NCBI GenBank assembly: GCA_023512835.1
Contig: CM042085.1
Coordinates: 34,134,312-34,198,311, forward strand
DNA: 64,000 nucleotides
Origin: Taxillus chinensis
Lineage: Eukaryota > Streptophyta > Magnoliopsida > Santalales > Loranthaceae
Direction of reading: 5' to 3'
Positions 33,925 through 45,104 of this stretch are shown here, in pieces; position 1 is the first letter of the stretch, and each line of letters starts with the position of its first letter. The position numbers and the translations under genes were made by a program. A model generated the notes under the pieces. The model had not been told where the DNA came from. It made no database searches and saw only the letters and a program-made list of their open reading frames with translations.

Positions 33925-35253
33925 TTGAAATTCTTCCTCTCTCTTAATGGCTTAGACACTCACTCTGGTTAAACGGATAAAATCAGTGCGGAAGATTAAC
34001 CAGGTAGTGGAAGTATGTTGCTTTATTATCTGAAGATAATTACAACAAGGCAAAAATAGCGTTTTAGCTAATTACAACACAACACTCTGTTATAGATATA
34101 CAAACTTGGCAGTAAGTCTCTGTATTTATGGCTCTTTTCAAGATACACGCTTATAAGTGTATAAGTACAAGTAGGCACACGCGCATATCTAATTTACATT
34201 GCTTCAGGCATATATATAGACACCCTAGAAATCTATCTTGGAACTGCATTTTCCGAGCAGTGTGAAGCATTGAAGTTCTTCATCGGAAAAAGCTGAAGTT
34301 TTAACTACTGTGGATGTGGAGCTCGAAATATTGGAAGCATAAGTTGTAATGAATTCTTTGCTTGATTCCAATTGCATTTGAGACCGCGTCCACATCTCCG
34401 CGTGATCCACGTGTAAGGTATTTTAGGTCTACAACGGGTTTGTCTTACATCGGGACGAAGCGAGCTGATTGTAATTAATGCGGCTCGGAAATGATGAAGT
34501 AGCGTCTTCTTAGTCCATCATAAGGTTCCTTACTCCGTATCAGCGAAGCTCGGATCCTTACTCCGTGTCAGTGGTTGCTTACTCCGTGTGAATGAAATCC
34601 TGGAATCCTTGTTCTGTGTCAGCGCTTCCTTACTCCGCATCAGCGCTTCCTTACTCCGCATGAGTAGTGGTTCGAGAGCTTACTCCGCATCAGCGCTTCC
34701 TTACTCCGCATGAGTAGTGGTTTGGAGAGCTTACTCCGCATCAGCGCTTCCTTACTCCGCATGAGTAATGGTTCGGATTCCTTATTCCGCATTTGATGTC
34801 CTTACTCCGCAACAATTGTCCTTGCTCCATTCAAATGAGACTTGGATTTCTCAGTCCGTGTCTTCCTTTTCTTTAGTCCAGTGGAGTGACAATTTTGATT
34901 CTCTCTTCACAACAAGTCTCTCTTATTCCGTGCGAGTGGTAGACTTCGAATCTCAATTGACTTAGCCAAATTGAGAATTAGACACAGGTTCCTTAAGTCA
35001 TTTTATCAAGTATTTAGTTCGCACGAAAAGTCCTTACTCCGGATAAAGACTCGGTTATGTACCAAGTGAACGACAATACTCATCATGATCCAGATAAGGA
35101 TTATGTATCCTGTCCTTAGCTTTGTTCTCACATGAGTAGGTCCGGATTCAGAGTTAACTCATCTGCACAGACTTAATGGTAAACATGAAACATCTCAAGT
35201 CAAATTACATAGGGTTTGTTCCGCATTATCCAAATTCTCGGTTTGATCCAACA
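33925..35253 (-). mobile_element. Nested solo-LTR-like insertion (family unknown)
   Basis: Read on the minus strand it starts TGTTGGATCAAACC, typical of a copia LTR, and ends near TTCA at 33925. It has a TATA-like CATAAATA (about 34122-34129), a second TATATATA stretch (about 34209-34217) and AATAAAG downstream (about 34020-34026), in the order expected of U3-R-U5. No target duplication was recognisable, so the left end is approximate. No coding sequence. Confidence 0.55.
34490..34830 (-). repeat. Tandem TTACTCCGCATCAGC repeats
   Basis: The word CTTACTCCGCAT or close variants occurs about a dozen times; the central part is a roughly 56-62-bp unit repeated three times (about 34625-34770). On the LTR's own strand it reads ATGCGGAGTAAG, upstream of the TATA-like box, in the U3 enhancer position. 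Confidence 0.75.
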
Positions 35254-36403
35254 CCCAAGATTAGAGACTCATTGATGTGAATACACTCGTAAGGTCGAAG
35301 TTAGGATACGGCTGTCACTGGCACAGAGACTCGTAGACTCGTAGAGTAAGAAGTCAGTTGGTCATTAATTCTAACCTAGATTTGAAGACTCAGAGCTTTC
35401 CACATTGGAGTTGGTCTGACTCATAGGCTCAAAGGCTCTGACTCGAAGAGTCAAAGGTACAGACTCGAAAATCGTAGCACAAACACTACATGGAGAATCA
35501 GTGAGGCTACGAAGCAATCATCTTCAAGGCTATGGCTAATAGAAGAAGTCAAATGCAGACAAGGTCGCCATTTAAGTAAGTTATTTAGGCAACATATCTA
35601 AACATGCTAAGTTCTAGAGTATACACGTGGACGTTATCCAAGGTTGGATTAACATGTTTCAATGATGGAGATCAGAAGGTGGAACATGCTTAACCTTAGC
35701 AGAAGAGTTTCATGCAATGGCCGTCCTATAAAAGAAAATGAAGATACCATACTTCAATAGCACGTTAGAATATTACAGACTACAAGAAACGTATCAGGAG
35801 AGATACAAGAGACGTGGCAGAGTTCGTATTGCTTACACATAAAGAGGAAGATTGAGAGCAAGATAATAGTGAGTTAATCTATTTTCGTTCCTCATACATT
35901 CAACGAACAGATACTGAGTTTGGCAAAGGAGTAGGTGAAGGTTAAACTGTGCAAACAGTGGAATACGCAGGAGTAGGTTCCGCTAGATAGTTCATCACAG
36001 TGAGTGAGTACTAAAGTAATACTGCTTTCTGTATTTGCATTTAAAAGAAAAGAGGGTTGATCCAATTGTAACAAGGGCAAGACCCTATTGTATTAAAAGC
36101 GTATAGTGGATTGGACTCGGTGTAAGTACACATTCATCACCGTGGAGTAGATCACATTGATCGAACCATGTCAAATGTGTGTCTTTATCTTTTACTTCCC
36201 ATACATACCTGCTATTAACTTGATCTTGCACAAGACACTAAAATACCACCCAAACAATAACCATATCTGCAACAATACCTCTGAGAAGTAAACTACTCCT
36301 AAAACTAAAGGAATTATTTTTAAGTATACAGATTTACCTCCCTCTCTGTATACACACACAAATACCCACACGATCTTGCTTGGATCTTGGGAATATCAGT
36401 TAT

Positions 36404-36681
36404 TATATGATCTCTTGTGTTCAAGCTCATGGCGGCATGTGGAATACTACACCAAAGCTCTCCTGATGCACTTCAGGAAATGGTTGCTTAGTTCATATAC
36501 TTTTTCAGCCAACCAACCTAGCCCTAGTATGCTTTTCCTTACTTTCCTCTCTTTTTTTGGCATGGGGACCATGCCTTGGTTTAAGTGTGAAGGAGGGGAA
36601 AGTGTTGCACACTTTTTGCTTTTGATTGTCTTGTTTGATTGCATGTTTTTATTGTATCCCTTGTATATACGATGCATGATT
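36404..36681 (+). other. Athila spacer between env-like region and 3' LTR, left piece
   Basis: Non-coding in my reading. Contains the palindromic marker GGCATGGGGACCATGCC followed by GGTTTAAGTGTGAAGGAGGGG, a phrase commonly found downstream of the last gene in plant gypsy elements. It is cut by Copia-B at 36681/36682 and continues at 60526. Confidence 0.6.
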
Positions 36682-38712
36682 TGTAGGTCCCAAAGTGAGT
36701 CTAGAGGGGGGGGTGAATAGACTTTCTTCGTGTGCGGAAGCTAGACTGTTAGCTAGGTTTGGATTCCTGCTACAGATGACTATGATGGAAGTATTTATGG
36801 AGAAGATGACAGAAGTATTGTAAGCATAAGGTGAGTGATAATGAACTATCAGACAAAACTGAGATAAGAGTAAATGCTCTTTTCTCTACAGATCTCAGTT
36901 GTGAAAGAGATGGTTTATGATAGATCGAAGTGTAGAGAATAGACAACACAGAGATCAAGACTCAATGGAAGTGCTAGATCTTTGATGAATAACAAGGTTC
37001 GAGAATAATCAAATAGATTGCTCTTGTTCTTGATTCGACACGGCGCACAACACTTGTCTAAATTCTCTCAGAGTCTCTCTCTCTCTTGTTGGAACTCTCT
37101 CCTTAGTTCTGCAAAGGATTGGTTTTCTCTAAGTCCGTCAGAACTAATGTCTTGTGTTCTGTGTGTTTCCTTCTTTTGAGAGAGAGGTTAAACTCTTGAT
37201 TTTGTCATTAAGTGTGTGAGAGATATATTTTTAAGATTAAAGTGCTCGTGCGCCAAGTTGTCCATCCCGACAGACTGACTTCCCGCCACTGAAAATGCGG
37301 AATGTCAGGGGATGGGTTGATCTGCTTTGATTTGCAGATTAGTTGCCCATACTGTGTATTTGGCATGCAGTCGATCTTGGCCGTTCATCCGTGGATGGTA
37401 GTTGGCAGCAATTAATGTGTCATTGATGTGCTCAACTGCTCGGGATGGCGCAGACTTACTGTACAAACCCTAGCTGATAATATCACTAAGTGGTTGTGTT
37501 TAGGGTTGTAAGTTTGCCTCGAAGGTAGATGCCTCGTAGGTTCGGTGACTCGAAGATTTCAGTTAGCACCTGTAGAAAGTTGCGAAGTTTTGCTTCAGGC
37601 TTTATAGTGTTTCTGTCAGTCTGCGACTCACATCTTCGAGTCTTCGAGGCTAGAGGTCATGTTGGATTAGCCTTTTATGTCTCTCTGTTAACTAAAGTCT
37701 ATAACTCTGCGTGTCTACGACTCTATGAGTCTGCGACTCTTCGAATAACGCTTAGAGGGACTTCTTCGAGTTCAGCTAATCTACCTGTTATTGTAGCTAC
37801 GAGTCTACGACTCTAGTTCTGTGGGTCTACGACCTTTGGGTCTCTCAGTTTACTATATTTGACTAAGTGATCTGAAAATCTTTGACTCTACGAGTCTTCA
37901 ACTTCGCTTTTCTTCCTTAGTCTTTCACAGAGGCTCATAAACTGAGTTCCTGTATAACTACGACCCTTTAGCTACAACTCCTCGCCATCGATCTCCGAGT
38001 CTGGAAGTGTGGCAATTTCTCTATAGTGAGTGTGTCCCTTGAGTCTACGAGTCTACGACTCTACGACCCTTGAGTTACAGTTTCATTTGTTTGCCAGTCT
38101 TTATAGTATCGACCCTTTGACCTTCAACCTATGAGTCTACAAGTTCAGTTTTCTTAACCGTGTTTGGCTTCGACTCTACGACTTTCAATCTACGAGTCTA
38201 TGAGTCCGGTTTTCTTTACACTGTTCGAAGGCTTCGACTCTGCGACTTTCGATCTATGAGTCTATGAGTCCTATTTTCTTAACAGTGTTCGAAGGTTTCC
38301 CTACGACTCTACGAGTCTTCGAGTCTAGTGATCATTTAAGTCCTGTTAATTGACTTACGTATTTATGGGGACTCTACGAGTCTTCGAGTCTACGAGCCAT
38401 TTAGCTTTGGTTACTGTTCTTAACACTTCTTCGACTCTATGAGTCTCCGAGCTTATTGACATATATAGTAACACTCTCTTTTTCATACTGTGACTCTATG
38501 ACCTTCGACCCTGGATCTACGAGTCGCAATGTTTTGTCACTGTTTCGCCTTGAGTCTCCAAACCCTACGAGTCTACGAGTCTCTTACCAATACGTCCTAT
38601 GATAGTTTCACTTCTCCGAACTTCGACTCTTCGACCCTATGACCTTCGGTTCTTCGAGTCTCCAGACTTAGACTATATTTTGGCAGCTTCATCAAATCCT
38701 ATATTTCCAACA
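36682..38712 (-). repeat. Copia-B 3' LTR (2031 bp)
   Basis: Pairs with 58490-60520. On the minus strand it starts TGTTGGAAATATAGG beside the polypurine tract. About 37520-38660 is dense in ACTCGTAG/GAGTCGTAG octamers (plus-strand CTACGAGT), and the other end is ordinary AT/CT-rich sequence. Many octamer CG positions are TG or CA here but CG in the other LTR, consistent with loss of methylated cytosines. Confidence 0.93.
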
Positions 38713-38935
38713 ATCTCCCCCTATTTAATGTAAGCTGACAACGGGTAAATACATGAAGTCTGAGACTACGAATTTGATGGGCAATGTTAAATTAATCAGA
38801 AGAGATCTTTGCATGTAAAGAATGGAGGAGTTCAAATTTTCAAAAATAACTCCCCCTACGAGTCTGCCTCTCCCCCATTGGCATGAAGGTTGCATTAGCT
38901 GGCTCCCCCTGAGAGAAACACTCCCCCTTTCTGGA
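38713..38935 (-). other. Copia-B multiple polypurine tracts
   Basis: On the minus strand, GGGGGAG-type purine tracts occur near 38922, 38902, 38871, 38851 and 38715; the last abuts the LTR and is the presumed primer. Five tracts in 220 bp match the multiplied polypurine tracts known for Sireviruses. Confidence 0.75.
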
Positions 38936-39101
38936 GTGAGGAACAAGCACCAGAACATAAACCGCATGGGAGCAAGATAAGAAAGCACAGAAGAGCAGGC
39001 AGTAGAGCAAAGAGATACACAAAAAGTAACTGACTGTAAGAAGTACACATAAAAGTGAAAAGCAAGAAAAGCAGTGTACAAGGAATTAGAGTACAAGATA
39101 G

Positions 39102-41744
39102 TTACGAGTTAAATTCAGAGTACAAGACACTCTGTGTAAATAGAAAAACAGCAGCTTGCTCGCGCAGGAGTTGAGCAGGAGTCAAGTGTAACGAGGCCGC
39201 TCGACTGCTCACACGATCAAATTCAGGCACGAGAGCTGGGAACCCATTGGTGGTTAGGATGTGGATGTAATGGCAAACATAGAAGCCGCAACTATGAGCA
39301 TCATCCTAAGCAGGAACGCCTTGCTTGACTCGTGTAATTTCCATCGGTTTGGAGAGATGATAACCACCACATCCATGCGAGTATCCCTGCATAACACGGG
39401 TGAGAGTGCGATTGAATTCACGTAATTGTTCACGCCGATGGATAAGTAAGGTACTAGGTTTAGAGTCGAAGATGACGATCCGTTGGTTTTTGAAGTCAAT
39501 GTCGAGAAGAAACCAATGCGGGGAGGTTGACAAGTAGGGAATGAGCACATGGTCTACCTCATCCTAGGGATGGAAGGAATTCTCATATTTGCGACCCTGT
39601 ATAATCTCAATCATTGCTGCATCATCGAGCAGCTGAGCCTACATGATCGGCAAACAGAGTTCCATCCTGGTATCTCTGCGAATGTGGAGAGGTAGCTTCT
39701 CGAGAAAGGACTCCTGGGCGAAGATGAACTGAGTCATCTCAATGTTATCCATTTCTTCAACGTCATGGAGTAGTCGACAAAGATCAGGTCTGGTGAAGAA
39801 GGCTTCATAGCCACATGTCCTCGCAGTGGTATCCCCAGCAATGTAGGTGTTGAATGCAGCCAGTTCAGCTGAGGTGCCTCTAGTAGTTACAATGCGAGGT
39901 GGGGCTAGATGTTGGTCAGTAGTGGTAGCGGTTAGTTTGACAGGTGAAGCAGGCATAGTGTACTCAGTCGTACTTGGATGGGAAGTTGAGGGGCCTGGCT
40001 GAGTGGAAGAGGATGGTTGGCAGGGAGCAGCAGTCTGCTTCCTCATGCGGGTTGCAATTGGAACATCATCATCATCATCATCATCATCAGAATCTGAGAT
40101 GACTGTAGTCCTGTGTGCGCGCTTTCTCCCCCGTATGTAAGTGGCAGTAGGCTGAGGTTGTGAGTGACTCGGAGAGGCGGTAGCAGGCTGTGGAGTATCG
40201 ACTTGTTCAGGTGTAGGTCGGTTGGATGGCTGTGGGAGTGTGTTCTTGACCGTAAGCGATATTTCACCACTTGTAAGCCGATGACATTCTGACAAAATAG
40301 CTCCCAGAGTTGTACTGAGTCCTTTGTATTGTCTCTAGTAAGCTCCCTTGATGTCTTCACAGTGCTCCTCCAGATGTCTAAACCCATCAGTGGTCGCACT
40401 TGTGAGTGATGTTATTTCTTGCTGCACCTTGTCGAGGGTACGATCTGATGATTCAACTTGCGTTCATACCTCTTCCATGCTGGACTCCATAGTAGCCAGT
40501 CGTTCTTCAAAGGCCTAAGAAACTGATGTTTTGAGGATGCCAGAGGAAATCAGTTTCTCAATGACCTTGCTGGCCAGAAGATCTACTTCTTCAGCCGTCA
40601 GAGAACGCGAGTGAGACGCACCTGGTACTGGAATAGCCATTGGGATACTGGCTGCGAACTCCTCACTCACCTGAGTGGCCACCTGATGAATGACATATAC
40701 AGATTGTGTGGCCATCTCAGTCCCTTCCACAGTCTCTCAAACTTGTGGGATAGATCCACCATCGGAGTCACTGGCTGCAGTACCAGGGAGTTCTTCTTCT
40801 TCTTCTGCTTCTTCTTCTACACCAATGCCCACCACCTCAGCATCATGTGGAATAGATGTGACGGGTGAGTCCACCATGATAAGAGATGGGGCAACCACTG
40901 AGACGGCTTCTACTGGGTCTCTACGTACACGACCCTGCTCAACTAACCAATTGATCAGATGGTCTCTATCTACCATCTGTTTACCAAAGGCAATGCATGC
41001 CTTTCGTAAGTCAGAGGGGGTCATATGGCATCCAGCATTGACTTGATCTCCAGCCGACCATCCTCATAAATACTTTTCAATATGTATTTGGTCGGCAGTG
41101 GCACTGAGGGCCTGTTGCAGAATACGTCAGAGTGCAGAAACCTAAGGAGTTTGGTGAGAAGAAGTCCAAAGTGTCCTTTCTTGCTCTTGATCATGGAGTG
41201 TATCTGTGTTCCCTAGTCTACTCGTCTTCCCTGTAGAACACTGCACATGATCTTCATCTGCTCATGACTTGCAGAGTCATGGGCCATCTTCTTGCATAGT
41301 AGGCACTGTCCAGTGACTATAAGAGTCGCTAGTGCCTGACCGGAAAAACCCATCTTCAGGGCTCCCCGACCTTGCTTTCTAGGATTAGAGTACCCATGAA
41401 AAGACTTGCACTCCTCTTTGGAAAGACTAGGAAGAGGATCAAAGGTACCTTTTGGGAGTGGAAGTGCATCTTGGATTGTTTCGGTAGAGATATGAATCTC
41501 CACTCCGTGTACAGCTCCCATAAGGTCGTCTCCAGAGAGTACCATGGTCTTCTAAAATTCATGACATCTTCTATTAGCAAGTCTTGCATCCCTGAGCAGA
41601 TAGATGCAATACCGGTTTCATGGATGCGATTTTGAATTCGTCCAGCCAGCTGACTTTGGCGTCGCCTATGGCTTCCCAGTCTACGATGAATCCCGAGATA
41701 ATGTTGCGTAGGTCGTCAGCCATCGATGAGCTTGGTCCTGCCAT
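39102..41744 (-). pseudogene. Copia-B accessory ORF ending in a Ulp1-like (C48) protease domain
   Basis: About 880 codons from ATG at 41744 to TAA at 39102. The N-terminal third (41744-41030) crosses three frames and has a plant-transposon-protein-like pattern (MVLSGDDLMGAVHGVEIHIS). From 41024 to the end one frame persists with about eight stops. The middle has a coiled-coil-like stretch, a basic patch (RGRKRAHR) and a run of nine Asp from an ATC/TCA repeat (40064-40089). The C-terminal part has the Ulp1 order: HW (His codon 39516-39518), Asp in IFDSKP (39465-39467), then SCGFYVC (Cys 39288-39290). A TAG at 39306-39308 sits six residues before the Cys, where the family has Gln. Ulp1 proteins cut SUMO; the substrate here is unknown. 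It lies between RNase H and the polypurine tracts. Confidence 0.7.
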
Positions 41745-41753
41745 TGAGTTTGT

Positions 41754-41784
<31 letters not shown>

Positions 41785-41860
41785 AAGACACTCATAGAGA
41801 GAGATTGTAAGGTTCGAAGGTGGTCAAGGGAGAGAGAAGGAGAGAAAGAGACAGAGTCGA

Positions 41861-41892
<32 letters not shown>

Positions 41893-42000
41893 TTCTAGGG
41901 TTAGGGTTCGAGTGTGAAAACGACGAACATACCTTTGAGCTCCGTCTCTATTAGTGACTTATATATGAGTTGAGAAGTGTATCGTAGAAGTCACTCTCTC
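41745..42000 (-). promoter_or_regulatory. Candidate promoter and CT-rich leader of the accessory ORF
   Basis: On the minus strand a TATA box (CATATATAAG, 41959-41968) is followed by about 190 bp of leader with long CT repeats (plus-strand GA tracts at 41755-41780 and 41822-41892) leading to the ATG at 41744. It looks like an ordinary plant core promoter and 5' UTR, and lies inside the element, far from either LTR. Confidence 0.5.
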
Positions 42001-43627
42001 TGTCGGTTCGTCTTCATGGTCCGCGTTCTTTTCTCTGACCCGCCCTTTTTGTCATCCGGATCCACCCGTTGTAATATTCAAGCAATGAGTCCACGTCACT
42101 CCTTAAGTAGGTATAGCTTCCATTTTAAGTACACAGTGACGTGCTGACGTGTCTACGAGGCTTGAATAGTAAACGACAGACTTCATCTCGCTTCGATCCT
42201 TTCGACAGCAACTTCTACGAAGCTGGATGCTTCGAGGCTACGACCCTCAAAGCTTCGAAGCAGCAGTCTTCGATCCCGCAGTTCTTCGATGCAGTTGCTT
42301 CGAGGTCGACTGCGAATTCAGCGAGCGGTGGATTTCTTTGGACTTTTCAACACTCAACAACACACATGAGATGCATATAACAATTCATATAATATTATTC
42401 ATGAGGAACAGTGTTGCTAGTGGAATTGAAGTTACATGTCCAGAGCTTGATTTATTTCAACCGTAATGTCTGATTTACATGTATGGCTACTGTATCACTA
42501 CCATTGAAGTCTCCATTTACCTTAGAAATGATTAAGTATTTCATCACACAACATCATGTGCCAGAAGGTGATCGCTATGTTAACATAGCATCCACCAGTA
42601 AACCATGATTTATCAATTTTAACAATCCAGTCATGAATTTTAAGTCTTCTCACATATTTAGCAAAACTCACGCAGCGGAGGCCTCACCCTCTCACTCTCA
42701 GATCAGCATGTGAGCTTGATTCAGGAACTAGAATTACACTGTGTAAGTAAGCTCATGATCAACCGAATCTTACCACAACCCTGATCCAGCAATGATTTTC
42801 AATTCAGCATAGATGACTTGAGAGACAAGATGGCCCTATTGAGAATCATAACACACACTCTATCATTGTCTAATTTACAACATCGTACAAGTAGTGTTTG
42901 GAGTTTGATCATTCAGCTTGTTTGTGTGAGTTGTCTTTTTTCTTTTATGGAGCACAATTTTTCATTGCTTATTCATGAGCCTTTTTACAAGGACAGAGCT
43001 CAACACAATATCTTTTTGAATCACATGATCATACAATTTAACCTCCAACTATTACTCTAACAGAGACACAATCTGGGGAATAGTGAGGACTCCCCCTAAG
43101 ATAGGCAGTCAATCTATTGTCTATTCTCATTTTGCCTTTTTCACCTTGCCTTTTTCAGAAAAAGGTAGTGGCTCTTCTTAAGTAATGGGCTTTTTATGAT
43201 TCTCAAATACTACAGTCTCAGTCATCCTTTGAGCATTAAATCATTGAGGATCCTTTCCGTGCAGGCCAACAGTACCATGAGATACAACAGTTCCTGCTAG
43301 TTAATGAATGCAATACCACACAGTTGATATTCGCTCAGAATAAAAAGATAAGTGGGGGAAATATCATTCAATTTAAACATAAAGGAAATTGCACTCATTT
43401 AACTCAAGACTTGAGGATTCATGACAGGTTGCACAAAAGACTTGAACCAGGTTCAGAGGTAGCAAGTTTCATCCATGTGATTTCTCACTTTCTAGCAGTA
43501 GATATACATGAATCACACTTAGTCATCACTAATTTTCATGGAGACATCACCAGTTATTAACAGTGTCATACTTATGTTAACGAACAGGTAATTAGGTTGA
43601 AATGAAGCACAAGACATGCTGTAAGTC
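42001..43627 (-). other. Copia-B region between pol and accessory gene
   Basis: 1.6 kb with no conserved coding frame. The part next to the accessory promoter (42140-42320) has CTTCGAGG/CTTCGAAG words like the LTR octamers. The rest is AT-rich with nothing I can identify. Confidence 0.5.
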
Positions 43628-45104
43628 TTATGAATTTAAATTTAACGTGCCAAGTTTCGTCAGAAGTTCATTGAACCTGGTTTCTTGCAGTGGTTTGGTG
43701 AATATGTCGGCAAGCTGGTCATCAGTGGATATACACTCCAGGGAAATGCCTTTCTTTAGCACATGATCATGTATGAAGTGATGTTTGACCTCAATGTGCT
43801 TGGTTTTGGGATGCATAACAGGATTGTTGGAAATTGCAATGGCACTTGTATTGTCACAATACAGAGGTACGGCCTTCAGGTCAAACCCATAATCTGATAG
43901 TTGACTGGCCATCCAAAGCAATTGAGCACAACAGCTTCCTGCAGCAATATATTCAGCTTCAGTTGTGGAGGTTGAAACTGAATTCTGTTTCTTGCTAAAC
44001 CAGGATGCAAGTCTGTTGCCTAAAAGTTGGCATGTTCCACTTGTGCTCTTTCTATCAATCCTGCATCCGGCAGAGTCTGCATCTGAAATCCTCTCAGTTT
44101 AAAATCAGACTCTTTTGGATACCATAATCCCAAATTCTCAGTTCCCTTCAGATACCGCATGATCCTCTTGACATGTGACAAGTGGGATTCCTTGGGATTA
44201 GCTTGGTATCTGGCACAAATGCATGTTGCAAACATTATGTCAGGTCTGTTTGCTGTCAGATACAGCAAGGATCCAATCATGCTTCTGTATTCTGAGATAT
44301 CCACCTCCTTGCCTGCTTCATCCATATCCAGTTTGGCGCTTGTAGGAATGGGAGTTTTCATATGTGTCACATCAGTCATCTTAAACTTCTTCAGAATCTC
44401 CTTTGTGTATTTGGTTTGACTGATAAAGATCCCATCCTCCAACTGCTTGACCTCCAATCCAAGGAAGAATGAGAGTTCTCCCATTATACTCATTTCATAT
44501 TCACTTTTCATTAGATGAGAAAAGTCTTCACATTGCTTTTTGTCCCTTGATCCGAATATGATGTCATCCACATAGATTTGGACTATCAAGGGTGCTCCTT
44601 TTCCTTCCTTGAGAAACAGTGTGGGGTCAATTTTACCTTTTCTGAACTTATTTTTGATCAGAAACTCTGACAGTGTTTCATACCACGCTCTGGAGCTTGT
44701 TTTAGTCCATAAAGAGCCTTTTTCAGCTAGTATACCATGTGCTCTTGGTTTGGCTCTAGAAATCGGAGTGGTTGTTCAACATAGACTTCTTCTTGGAGGT
44801 CTCCATTCAAGAAAGCACTCTTGACATCCATCTGATACACTTTGAAGTCCTTGAATGCTGCATATGCTAAAAACATGCGAATGGCCTCCAGTCTAGCAAC
44901 TGGTGCAAAGGTTTCATCATAGTCGATTCCTTCTTCTTGTCTATATCCTTTTGTAACCAGTCTGGCCTTGTTTCTGATTACAACACCATCAGCATCAAGT
45001 TTGTTTTTGAAAATCCATTTCACGCCAATGACTTGCTGTGATCTGGGCCTATTGACCAACACCCATACTTTCTGTCTTTTGAACTGATTTAATTCTTCTT
45101 GCAT
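43628..45104 (-). pseudogene. pol: Copia-B reverse transcriptase and RNase H
   Basis: RT in three frames: [49 protein letters not shown] (45104-44727); after a frameshift the catalytic YVDD (about 44560-44571), FFLGLEVKQLEDGIFISQ and YLTANRPDIM (44589-44020). RNase H resumes in another frame near 44070, with LYCDNTSAIAISNNPVMHP, KHIEVKHHFIHDHV and the end FNELLTKLGTLNLNS before the stop at 43628. Frameshifts lie near 45100, 44600-44727 and 44070. All signature motifs are recognisable. Confidence 0.9.

Larger units (their letters stand above)
33459..36398 (+). mobile_element. Copia-A-type solo LTR with nested insertion
   Basis: Starts TGTTGTTCCC and ends GGGAATATCA, flanked by a perfect 5-bp duplication GTTAT (33454-33458 and 36399-36403), so it is a complete LTR left by recombination. 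Without the nested piece (33925-35253) it is about 1.6 kb. It has a TATAAAAG box at 35727-35734 and CTCGAAG/CTCGTAG repeats on both sides of the nested insertion (33600-33920, 35280-35480). Confidence 0.92.

Noticed and set aside
33459..36398. Possibility that the Copia-A-type LTR here is a 5' LTR of a full element
   Set aside because: Perfect GTTAT flanks and Athila sequence on both sides show it is a solo LTR.
38725..39096. Hydrophobic 123-codon minus-strand frame that could be an envelope protein
   Set aside because: It overlaps the repeated polypurine tracts, is in a different frame from the accessory ORF, and its sequence has no recognisable signal or fusion pattern.
39254..39550. 98-codon minus-strand frame overlapping the Ulp1-like domain
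   Set aside because: It is an out-of-frame shadow; the conserved His, Asp and Cys residues are all in the neighbouring frame.
41620..41898. Plus-strand frame rich in Glu/Arg
   Set aside because: It is the antisense of the GA/CT leader repeat and the start of the accessory ORF.
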